DNA of 64,000 bases from positions 48,350,066-48,414,065 of the forward strand of contig NC_080042.1 in the NCBI RefSeq assembly GCF_012489685.1, given 5' to 3'. Position 1 is the stretch's first letter; every line of letters starts with the position of its first letter. The notes beneath the pieces were generated by a model, which worked only from the letters and a program-made list of their open reading frames with translations, was not told where the DNA came from and searched no databases. Positions 23,516 through 32,240 of the stretch are shown here, in pieces. A program made the translations under genes and the position numbers. The stretch comes from Lotus japonicus. Taxonomy: Eukaryota > Streptophyta > Magnoliopsida > Fabales > Fabaceae.

Positions 23516-24730
23516 TGTTGGAATCAAGTGTTAGAGTCAAGTCCCACATCGGATAAGTCAAGGTAATAGGAAGACTTTCGACACAAGGAGCTGTCACCAG
23601 GGCCGTGTACAAACTTTTGGGGGCCTAAGGCGAAAATTATTTGGGTGCTTAAATATACTTAATATATCATATAAATTCTCATTTTTTTATATTAATCTTC
23701 TAGTTTTTGAGCTACAACATTATTTATCAGAGTTTATAATCAAACAATTATAACATTTCGCTTTCAAAAAATAAAATAGCTAACTCATTCAATCTATCTT
23801 GTAACATTGTTGACCTTAAATATGATTTAAGTAAGATTTAATTTATTTTCTGATAAATGAAAATATATTAAATAATATTAATGATGATATTGTTGTGACT
23901 TCCGTTTTTGGTTTGCTAATTTTTAGGGGTGAGAGAGGATTCTAACTTTTGTTAAGCTATAGCTGAAACAAAATAATTTGTTGTTTAATTGATTTTAATA
24001 ATAGTTAACCATGTTTGGTTAATAAAAAAAAAATTGACCATGTAAATTTTTCCACTTTTTACTTTGTTTTTTATTTTGGTCGAAATCTCATACATTAAAT
24101 GGTCGAAATCTATACATTATGATCTTTCCACTCTTTTATTTTGTTTTGGTGTTTCCCGTGAAAAGCTGAAGCATATGTTGTGTTTTTTTTTTTTTGTTAG
24201 AATAGAACTTGGAGCCGAACAAGTGGGTATATTACAAGTACTTGGGGCCTATATATAAGTAGTAAAATTTTATTTTTCTTTGGGGGCCTAAGGCATGGGC
24301 CTGAATGGCCTTGTGCTATCTACAGCCCTGGCTGTCACCATAGTCCCACGAACCATCGGCTCTGATACCACTTGTTGGGGGACCATGACGGCTCCTTGTG
24401 TCGAAAGTCTTCCTAGCAGTGCGTGGCTAGGTGGCGGGTTCCGTTGACAAACGACGGTACAAGGTTGGATAGCTTCCGCAAACGGGGGGACCATGGATGA
24501 TGTGGTTGAGGGACTCACACCTGAGGGGGAGATTGTTGGAATCAAGTGTTAAAGTAAGTCCCACATCGGAGAAGTCAAGATAAGAGGGAGAGTTTATAAG
24601 GAGATGGACCCATAAACCTAATGCCTTGAGGTTTTGGGTTAAGATGTGGCGTCGAGATCTCATGGTGTCTTGCTCCTCGGCTCATGGGCTCCCCTGTCTC
24701 CCCAAGAGAATCTAAACTCTAGTGCTAATC
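23516..24730 (+). mobile_element. TRIM-like element, split by a hAT MITE
   Basis: A repeat beginning TGTTGGAATCAAGTGTTA, with 'aagtcccacatcgga' after it, occurs at 23516 and again at 24534. The second copy is preceded by a purine tract (CCTGAGGGGGAGAT), as expected of a 3' LTR. The internal part has no coding capacity. It carries an inverted-orientation tRNA-Met primer-like site (GCTCTGATACCA, 24359-24370) and a perfect 25-bp inverted repeat (23567-23591 with 24391-24415). The two LTR copies diverge after about 50 bp, so the outer limits are uncertain. The right end is approximate. Confidence 0.55.
23598..24330. mobile_element. Non-autonomous hAT element (MITE), 733 bp
   Basis: Terminal inverted repeats start CAGGGCCGTGTA on the left and CAGGGCTGTAGA, read inwards, on the right. 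The element is flanked by an exact 8-bp target duplication, GCTGTCAC (23590-23597 and 24331-24338), the hallmark of the hAT superfamily. A direct subterminal repeat 'tttgggggcctaaggc' lies near each end. No transposase is encoded; the interior is AT-rich. Confidence 0.9.
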
Positions 24731-24921
24731 TTTTACCATAATCATTTCTTTGTTTCATAATCTAGTTCACTTCAAACTGAATTCATATTGTTTTTACTTT
24801 TCTTGTGCTTTAAACTACCATTTCTTATTGCAAATGGGTTTGTCTCACAATCCCCGTGGATTCGAAATTCCTTATATTACTTTGATCGTATCAAACACAT
24901 GCAGATATCATATCAAGTTTT

Positions 24922-24936
24922 TGGCGCCGTTGTCGG
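24922..24936 (+). other. Primer-binding site, Athila type (tRNA-Asp)
   Basis: TGGCGCCGTTGTCGG; the TGGCGCCGTTGCCGGGGA consensus of Athila elements differs by one base over this stretch. It is preceded by 'caagtttt', as in many Athila copies. Confidence 0.85.
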
Positions 24937-25149
24937 AGATTGTGTTTTGATTTATCAATTTTCGGTTTATTTTAGTTGTCTAGATTGTTGTTATTTTCTT
25001 GTTGAGTTTTTGCTGGAATACGTGCTTTTGACAGTTTGCTTTGCATGTGAGGTTCAGTTGATCCTCAATTATTGCTTTTTAATCTAGAGGTTGACCCGAC
25101 TTATTATCATAGGTTAGCACAGGAAAGGAGAACCACTTAAGCCGTTGAC

Positions 25150-25511
25150 ATGGCTGATGAAACGCCAGCACAACTTGAAGCAAGGCGTCATGCTGAGTTC
25201 GATGCTCAGCTCGAATAAGAGGTCACTACTGGATTGCTTCGCCAGTAGCAACTGAGGGAGGAGGCAGACTCTTAGAGGTCATTGAGAGACCTCACAGCCC
25301 CACGAGTTGATTACAACTTTGAAGGAACCATCGTGGTGCCTCAAGATGCTCCTCCTGACTTCTAGATTCCACCGCACTTCATCTCAATAGTATCTTAGAA
25401 CCGATTTGGTTGTAGTGCCACTGACGATGTTCACGCACACCTGGAGTGATTCACTCACCATTGCTCTACTCTGAGGCGAAATGTGAACTTGGATACAATC
25501 AGGTTGAGGCT
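25150..25511 (+). pseudogene. gag: Athila gag, first part (broken)
   Basis: The frame from the ATG at 25150 reads MADETPAQLEARR, later APRVDYNFEGTIVVP and NVNLDTIRLRLF, the N-terminal landmarks of Athila Gag. At least five in-frame stops interrupt it. The last codons, RLRLF, continue exactly into PFSLRDVAEE after the Tekay solo LTR (30467 on), so the insertion split a gag gene. Most stops are C-to-T type changes (CAG to TAG), consistent with long exposure to cytosine methylation; this is inference. Confidence 0.85.
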
Positions 25512-25999
25512 CTTCCTGTAACACCCCGATTTCGGTAGCGTCACTTTAGTAACCAAAAAGAAACTTAAAGCGGAAAAACGTGAATGTTTTTTTTTCGATA
25601 ATATAATCAAGAACTGAAAGAAATGAAACTCAACAACAAAAGATAACAGAACTAATATACAACAATATTTACAGCCCCCGCTGTAAGTAACAAACCACGT
25701 CACGAGTATCCTCCAGTGACGGGATGTGGTAGAAAGTAGCGCCCGTAGGCAATATGTACAATCCAAAGGAAAAGTTAAGTGTCCGCAACACCATCCCTAA
25801 AAAATGAGAATAAGTTAGCCCAAACGGCCTAAAACAAGACCCCCTAGTCCAACCAACTCTCTGTGATTTCCGTAGAGAAACCACACAATAAGCTATCCGC
25901 AGGAAACTACCTTGTCCCCAACTAAAAACATGACGGTCAGAGCTAAGACTCTACTCCTACACTAATCCTGTCTCGAGGAGCCCACACCAGCACTCAATC

Positions 26000-26419
26000 C
26001 TACATGCTAGCGTGGTCGTCGTCCGAATCTGAATCCAGAACGACCAAGTCTATGTACACCATCCTACCTCCTCTCGCTACCCCGATGCGCTCCGGTGCTG
26101 GCCTCACGGGCTTAGGGCCCGAGCCAAAATCATCGATGACAGCGATAGTGGGCGAGCTAGACTCCGCAGAAGTCCCTCCCACATGCTCCTCCTCTGAGGG
26201 GTCCTCGTCATCAGAAGATGACAGTGGTGGTGGTGCTCCCACTCCTGGTCCGCAGTGCACGCCAGGTGGCAAGTTGAAGCTCACGGTGTACCTCCTCAGC
26301 ACTCCCTCCGTCAGGTGTCCCAGTCGGTCGACGCGGTCCTCCATAATCCTCCCCGAATAGGTCGCACGGTGGCCAGCGGGGTCGACCACCCATGAACCGG
26401 GGTCATCCTGGTCTAGCAT
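26000..26419 (-). CDS. Hypothetical LTR-embedded open frame, acidic, about 139 aa from ATG
   Basis: An ATG at 26419 opens 139 codons to a stop at 26000. The frame is also open for 29 codons upstream without an ATG. The protein has an S/D/E-rich centre (SSSDDEDPSEEE) and a second acidic end (LDSDSDDDH). No family was recognised. The region is notably GC-rich compared with its surroundings. The corresponding part of the two other Tekay LTRs (17243-17449 minus and about 9720-9950 plus) has only short frames that share GYGWLES and acidic residues. It may be a relic of a leader-encoded frame or chance; confidence that it is a gene is low. Confidence 0.25.
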   Translation of the reverse strand: MLDQDDPGSWVVDPAGHRATYSGRIMEDRVDRLGHLTEGVLRRYTVSFNLPPGVHCGPGVGAPPPLSSSDDEDPSEEEHVGGTSAESSSPTIAVIDDFGSGPKPVRPAPERIGVARGGRMVYIDLVVLDSDSDDDHASM

Positions 26420-27173
26420 CTCAAACCGGGTCCCCCCCCGAGGGGTGGACCATCGTAAACCAGTCCGCCATAGACATCTGACAATGGGCGTAGTCCGCCA
26501 AAGCACACACAGAAGACGCGAGGGTCAACTCCAAAGAATTATGTAAATAATAAATCCAATAGGTAAAGATAAGGAGTAGCCACTTAGGCTTATAAGTTAG
26601 AGATAGCATCCTAGGGTTGAATATTTCACCATGAATATAAAAGACGATAATAACAATTAGCATGCATCAAATAGGTTTAACAAGTATCAATCACACTCAG
26701 CAACTAAGTTAGTATGCATGTTGCGTGAAATGCAATGCTGGTTGACAAGATTCATTCCGGAAGGATGGGCATCAACGAGTCAGCCCTAGCACCAGCCACG
26801 GTGGGACCATTTCCGCTCGCGTGTCTCTTATACCACACAAAGTGTAGTCAGATCAGCAGTGAACCCGAAGGTCTGCCATTTCCGTCTGCTACCAAGAATC
26901 ACCGCAGTGTTCTTATATGGAAATCCGGGTCTTATGACCATTTTGGAATCCACCGAGGTCCGGTATCCCGCCGTGTATTAACCTCAAAATGAGTGCATGA
27001 ATGCAAAGTGATTAGCCAAACAACGTCTCCGACCTCACTCGACACGTCGCCACGTGTTCTAGCTAACTTATTGTCTCTAAAAAGAATACCCTAAGGTGAA
27101 TGTCGATTCTGCGACAAAATACAATTAATCATAAAAAGAGTGCAATCACTCACGATAACTCTTCGAGTCATCA

Positions 27174-27386
27174 ATGCTTTCACGAAGTCTCACGCTTCAG
27201 TGAAGTCTTATACAATTACGAAGTCTCACGCTCCAGTGAAGTTTTATGCTTTCACAAGGTCTCACGCCTCACTGAATTTACACACTTGCACGAAGTTTCA
27301 CGCTTCAGTGAAGTTTCATGCTGTTCACGAGGTCTCACGCCTCAGTGAAGATCCATGCTTTTCACGAGGTCTCACGCCTCAGTGAA
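27174..27386 (+). repeat. 36-bp minisatellite in the Tekay solo LTR
   Basis: About six units of the 'cacgaagtctcacgc ... cagtgaag' repeat that forms the longer array at 17804-18152. Unit number differs between copies, showing expansion or contraction since their divergence. Confidence 0.88.
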
Positions 27387-27942
27387 GCTTCTCGGCTCAT
27401 CCCTTGGATGGCTAAACAAACTGCTCAAAGAGCGAAGGAGTATCAACATACTCAGAACTTACAATTTCCCTAAAACTTGGATTCGACGACACTTCTCATT
27501 TTCCAAAACTAATATTTCAGTCCTAAGCTTGCATCCGAGATTGTTATCATTATTTAAAGGTTTAGAGGTTGTTTAATATCTTATGAATTTTCCTTGTAAA
27601 AATAGTTTCCATTTAGTCTTATCGTATTTCCTATGAGTTTCAAAGATCCCATAATCCCAAGTAATTCCCAGAGAATGTCTCGATCCACTAAAACATAACA
27701 AGGCCCGAACTCCGTTCGTCCCGTCAAACTTTCTCAAAATCTCATAAAAATTTGGCATGACTTGCCCGTTATCCTCACTCTCCAGCACCACAGATATATG
27801 TGTAATAGCATAGTTAAATTAGCACAATCCAACAATCATAGCTCATGTATCAACACATCCTAAGTTAACCACGTAGCACTTAGCATATAGAGCAGATATC
27901 ACACATCCTAGATTAACCATTTAGCACATAGCATGTGATTCA

Positions 27943-28304
27943 TGTTGGGTCCAGGTGGGCCAGCATCCTGCCTGCAGGTAGCATTCGAAACGGGGCGCTG
28001 TCTGCTACGCTATAAGAAATAACGTTGCGCCCTCACTAATACCAATTGGTTTTGGCGTAGTGGTAAGCGCGTGATCCTACAAGTGGTATCAGAGGTCCCG
28101 TGTTCGAATCCCACGGAAGGCATGCTGTGCAGCTAGTTTGGCTGGCAGGTGCTGGGGGGGGGGATTGTTGGGTCCAGGTGGGCCAGCATCCTGCCTGCAG
28201 GTAGCATTCGAAACGGGGCGCTGTCTGCTACGCTATAAGAAATAACGTTGCGCCCTCACTAACACCAATTGGTTTTGGCGTAGTGGTAAGCGCGTGATCC
28301 TACA
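27943..28304 (+). mobile_element. Complete TRIM, 362 bp, with 139-bp LTRs
   Basis: LTR1 (27943-28081) and LTR2 (28166-28304) both run from TGTTGGGTCCAGG to GTGATCCTACA and differ at one base (T at 28040, C at 28263). ATTCA flanks the element on both sides (27938-27942 and 28305-28309). Two bases after LTR1 is the primer site TGGTATCAGAG (28084-28094), and before LTR2 a purine tract, GCTGGGGGGGGGGAT. Only 84 bp lie between the LTRs and none is coding. Sequence resembling Pol III A and B boxes spans the LTR1/PBS junction. It is the youngest layer in this nest. Confidence 0.95.
28053..28110 (+). promoter_or_regulatory. tRNA-like internal Pol III promoter across the TRIM LTR/PBS junction
   Basis: An A-box-like TGGCGTAGTGG at 28053-28063 is followed by 'taagcgcgtgatc'. 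A B-box-like GTTCGAATC lies at 28102-28110, about 38 bp downstream, which is within the spacing used by tRNA genes. A-box sequence is in the LTR and B-box sequence is in the internal part. The arms around the B box do not form a canonical 7-base T loop, so this is not a functional tRNA. Confidence 0.6.
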
Positions 28305-29346
28305 ATTCAAACTCAAAAACAGTCAATAGATGAATAATCATCATTGTCAGCCGAAGCCTCAGAAAACATTTTCCCAGTCAAACACAAACAAGTGCATAAA
28401 CAGTAAATCAAGTCGAATGCGTCGACACCTAAAGCATTAGCTAATAGTTCAGTGAGTAGCCCTCAGCTGTAGCTCCTCCAGGGTTCTCCTCAAACGCTCC
28501 TTCACAATCCACGCCTTGTTCTTCGGGAATTTCCTCAAAAGAACCTTAAAGCAAAAACCACAGAATTCCATCATAATCAGTCAGAAACTCAGCAATCAAT
28601 ACTCACTAAGGTTACACGAAGTAGCATTTACTCTGAGGTACGATAATCTAACGAAATCGGACAAGTTTTCGAAAAAGAAATTTTCCTCCTCCCCTAGGGT
28701 AGCTCACGGCCACACACAACAATTGTGTGCGCCGACTTTTCTTCGATCAAACTTGGTTCCTAGGTTATTATTAGTCGTAACTAAGGTGAATCTAAACTCG
28801 GAAAAATTATCGGATCGAAAACTGTCACAGGGGTATTTTGGTCAATATTTTTAGCTCAGAATTTCAAAATTGAAATTTCGAAAAACAAATTGGATGGGGA
28901 CGTCAACAACGACGTTTATGACGACTAATCCTACTAGCACTAAGCTAAGTCGATAGTTTTCAGCTTAAAGGATGAATCTTTGCCCAAAAATGGGTATTTC
29001 CTATAGAAATGAATTCCGGCGGCATTTCGGCGACATTCGGCAAAATGTGATCCGCTAGAAGTACTCTTGGGCACGTAGGGAAGATGTTTAGACACTAAAA
29101 TCAAGCTATTTGGACAGTTTTACAAAAAGCTCCAAACTTTGAGCACAGAAAGACATAGAAGAAGACGACAGAATTGACGATCAGAAGTGAGGGATAGTAT
29201 CTATACCTCGTAGTCTTCAAGTAGCAATGAACTGTGCAGCAATCGGGCAAGAAACGGAGAAAATCTTCTTCTCCTCCTCCTTCTCCTATGCTCGCGGGTT
29301 CAAGGGAAGAAAATGGGTAAGTTTTGCAAATTTTCTCATTTTCTTG

Positions 29347-29357
29347 CTATTTATAGG
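29347..29357 (-). promoter_or_regulatory. TATA box of the Tekay solo LTR
   Basis: CCTATAAATAG on the minus strand, at the position corresponding to the TATA element of the 5' LTR at 20012. Confidence 0.5.
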
Positions 29358-29753
29358 TTTTGGAAAATGCGGAAAAATGAAAATTTCGCGATTCCGATTT
29401 TTCCGGCTTCATTCTCCGTGAATTCTAAGATAGGTTTTGGCGACAGAATTCCAAAACTCAAAAGAGGTTTCTTGGAATTAAGGTAAACGATTCAAAGTCG
29501 GTGTAAATCTATTTTACCCGAGAAATTACTTTTTGCAGTGAATGTCAGAAGAGAAAACTTCCTTCTGAAGAAAGATCGGAAACATCAAGAGAAATGGGTG
29601 TATGCGTGTGGAATCTTCATTTGAAGCTCCGAATAGAAAAAGTCTTCATCGTCGGTTGGTTTTAGGTTTCTTGAACTATCAGGGTTTTGGTTTCGGCAAA
29701 CTTCCGAGTATTGGAATTTGACGTTCGTACATTCCAGGGTTTCGTATCGAAAC

Positions 29754-30147
29754 TGTGACGCCCGGGGCCGACGAGGGCGGGGAGTGATCGCCGGTGCAGT
29801 GAGGCACGGACAAGGAGCGGCTCCTGACAGGCTTCTAGGCGGAGGGGCACATGAATGAACCGTTTTCACACCCGAACAAGAGGTATTCCGAGACTGTATA
29901 GGGATGGACTATACAGTTGAGGAGGGCATAAAAGATTTGATTGGTACTACTCATAACAACAAGTTGCAATTTCTTTTCGGGAGCCCAACTGATAAGAACT
30001 CCATGGTTAAGTGTGCTTGCCTTGGAGCAATATCGTGATGGGTGACCTCCTGGGAAGTTTTCCCGGGAAGTGCGCGAGTGAGGACAAAGCACACTGAAAA
30101 GACTCGTGTTGTTACCGTGAGGCCAGTCGTCAAGTCGGGATGTTACA
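29754..30147 (+). mobile_element. Cassandra-type TRIM LTR (solo) carrying a 5S rRNA-like segment
   Basis: It begins TGTGACGCCCGGGG and ends CGGGATGTTACA. GAAAC lies at 29749-29753 and again at 30149-30153; one extra A separates the right copy from the TTACA end. The uninterrupted target can be seen in the sister LTRs as 'gtatcgaaatacttg' (14142 and 20660 regions). The 3' half contains a 5S-like stretch. There is no primer site or second LTR, so this is a solo LTR. Cassandra elements are defined by conserved 5S sequence in their LTRs. Confidence 0.88.
29983..30060 (+). other. 5S rRNA-like Pol III promoter segment of Cassandra
   Basis: AAGAACTCCATGGTTAAGTG, then TGCTTG, then GATGGGTGACCTCCTGGGAA match the internal control region (A box, intermediate element, C box) of plant 5S rRNA. 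The 5' third of 5S is absent, and the spacer between A and C boxes is diverged. It is a mobile-element copy, not an rRNA gene. Confidence 0.85.
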
Positions 30148-30466
30148 AGAAACGCTTGTTTATAGACGAATAAGAGAAGTTCTAAAATTTCTCTGAAGAT
30201 TTTTGGAATTAGTTTCCATCGTGTCTTAAAGTGTAAATTAGCTATTTACTAGCGTTCTTGACCTAGGTTTAAGCGAATATTAGTCGTGCTATAACTTCTA
30301 TCGATTTTGATACAATACTTAGACTTTTCCTGAACTTTCTCCTTCATAAATTTATTCCATTCAATAAACTCTTGTTCAGGTTTCCCTTCACGATACATCA
30401 AACCTAATCGTGAATAAGAACTTTATTCACTTATCCTAAACTTAAAAACTTGGGTCTTACACTTCC

Positions 30467-31290
30467 CTTTTTCTCTTAGGGATGTGGCAGAGGAGTGACT
30501 CAGATCACAACCACTATAGAGCATCACCTTTTGGGATACTTCGTTGAGAAATTTATGGTAAAACTCTTTCCTTATAGCCGAGTCAGAAAACTGAAAGAAG
30601 AGATCAACTCATTTGTCAAGCTTGATTCTGAGAACCTCCATGAAACTTGGGAGATTCAAGTACTTTCGAGGAGACGCTCTGGCCACAAATTTTCCACAGC
30701 TAATCAAGTGCAAAAGTTCTATGCTGCGTTGAATGATTACACGAAGGACAAGCTTGACACTACTGCAAATGGGGCCTTTGATGCCCTGACAACTCAACCA
30801 TCCCTTGACATCATCAATAAATTAGCTGCTTGGGTTGCTCATTCTAACTGTGATTGGATGCATAGGAAATGAGTGCTTCAACTTGAGTCCTTTGAAGCCA
30901 TTTTGGCTTCCAACCAGAAGTTGTCCCATAAGGTAGATCTAATTACCTTGAAGCTAGAAGCTAGTCGAAAGAGTGCAGATGATTCTGAGTTTGATGAGAA
31001 GGTAAAGGCCTTAGGTAATTACAACAATCCTTACTCCAACGCTTAGGTTGGAGGAATCATAACAATTTCTCTTGGAGGGATAAGAACCAAAGGCCTATCC
31101 GGCAGAATCAGAGGCCTCCAATAACTAAGACTCCAGAGAATGGAAAGCAGAGTCTTCCAGAGATAGTGGAGGAGCTTGCACTCACTACTAAGACCTTCTT
31201 GAATGAATCCATAACCAACTACAAGTATCATGAAGCCTCCATCAGGAATTTGGAGACTCAGATAGGCTTAATGGCGAAGACCTTGGCTTA
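30467..31290 (+). pseudogene. gag: Athila gag, second part (broken)
   Basis: After the solo LTR the gag reading resumes with PFSLRDVAEE, a stop, LRSQP, then FVEKFMVKLFPYSR and VQKFYAALNDYTKDKLD. It continues to INKLAAWVAHSNCDW, all matching the core of Athila Gag. The C-terminal landmarks NNPYSNA, then a frame change into GWRNHNNFSWRD, and IRNLETQIGLMAK near 31240-31280 complete it. Stops and at least one frameshift make it dead. The sequence fades at about 31300 before any protease. Confidence 0.85.
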
Positions 31291-31319
31291 GACACTCCCA
31301 AGTACTTTTCCTTGGTGGG

Positions 31320-32200
31320 GTGGGGGGGGGTTCTTAATTTTATTGGTGGTGGTGATCTTTAAAAAAAGGGTGATGTAGAGGATGTTGACGAGGATGATGG
31401 GATGTTGAAGATGGTGATGAAGAAGATGTTGATGAGGATGATGAAGATTTTGAAGATGCGATGATGTGGAAATTTTAGATCTTGAACATTTCTGTGATGA
31501 GTGTTGAAAATGATGATGAAAATGGTGTTGAACATGAACATTCCAAATCAAAATCAATGTGTAGTTTTTTAATTAATTAATTAATTATTTATTGTTTACT
31601 TTTTAATAATTAGTGAAGTCCAGCTTGTTAAGGAACTAAATTGACACTAAGTTAAGATTGACAAGGACCAAATTGAAATCCATGTGTTAGTTAACGTGAC
31701 ACATGAGCTCGGCCGTTCCCGGGACGAACGGAAAATGGTGCAAAAAACTAATCTGAAGTCACTTTGCAGGTTGAAGGACTTCCGGATGTACGTATTCACT
31801 CATTTATTTGATCATAAAATAAGAAGGGGAGAATGAAATGTTAAGAAGAGTAGCGTATAGGACTCCTTTTTTTGAACCACTTTTTTGTTTCTTTCTCAAT
31901 TGTCATGGACATAATTAACTTCATTTTCTTCTATTTCTAATTAATTTTATTCTTTAATAGATTTTCTTTAAGTTACTGCTATATGGAATCTTCACTGTTG
32001 TATTAAATTGTGATTTCATTTAAGTGAAAATCTTCAACTTTACAGTGCCATATATTGTCATGTTAAAACCAATTGTGATTAATGCATTTAAAATTTCATA
32101 TAGCACTTAATTGGTATGTTCTATTTTACGTTCTTATGATAAAATATTCTATTTCATTTGTGAAAAAATTCTCTAAATGTTCTTGAAAACTCGTTAAGAA
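31320..32200. other. Low-complexity GAT-rich and AT-rich sequence
   Basis: From 31370 to 31530 the plus strand is a run of 'gatgatgaagatgttga'-like triplets, and then AT-rich DNA follows. The His-rich frames on the opposite strand are shadows of this triplet bias. No gene or mobile-element end was recognised. Confidence 0.5.
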
Positions 32201-32203
32201 TAA

Positions 32204-32236
<33 letters not shown>
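32204..32236 (+). repeat. (TA)n microsatellite
   Basis: About 16 TA dinucleotides, directly at the edge of the LINE-like relic that starts at 32237. Confidence 0.95.

Positions 32237-32240
<4 letters not shown>

Larger units (their letters stand above)
24740..25516 (+). mobile_element. Athila-type Gypsy element, left part (LTR end, PBS, gag start)
   Basis: An AT-rich LTR tail is followed by TGGCGCCGTTGTCGG at 24922-24936, the tRNA-Asp primer-binding site typical of Athila elements. An untranslated leader and the start of gag come next. The element is interrupted by the Tekay solo LTR and resumes at 30462. The start of its 5' LTR was not located. Confidence 0.8.
25517..30461 (-). mobile_element. 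Tekay solo LTR, 4,945 bp including two nested insertions
   Basis: Plus-strand text starts TGTAACACCCCGATTTCGG and ends TTGGGTCTTACA, the same termini as the 5' LTR at 16804-20917. CTTCC flanks it exactly on both sides (25512-25516 and 30462-30466). Removing the TRIM (362 bp plus 5) and the Cassandra-like LTR (about 394 plus 5) leaves about 4.18 kb. No gag or primer site is present, so it formed by recombination between the two LTRs of a full element. It interrupts Athila gag. Confidence 0.92.

Noticed and set aside
24064..24258. Open frame inside the 733-bp hAT MITE as a transposase remnant
   Set aside because: The translation has no transposase motif (no hATC dimerisation or BED finger); it is AT-rich filler.
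28053..28120. True tRNA gene
   Set aside because: No acceptor stem and no canonical 7-base T loop. The sequence overlaps an LTR end and a primer-binding site.
29983..30060. 5S rRNA gene
   Set aside because: Only the internal control region is present, within an LTR with TG/CA ends and a target duplication, so it is Cassandra.
31288..31557. His-rich minus-strand open frames
   Set aside because: They are the reverse complement of GAT/GAA triplet-rich low-complexity DNA.
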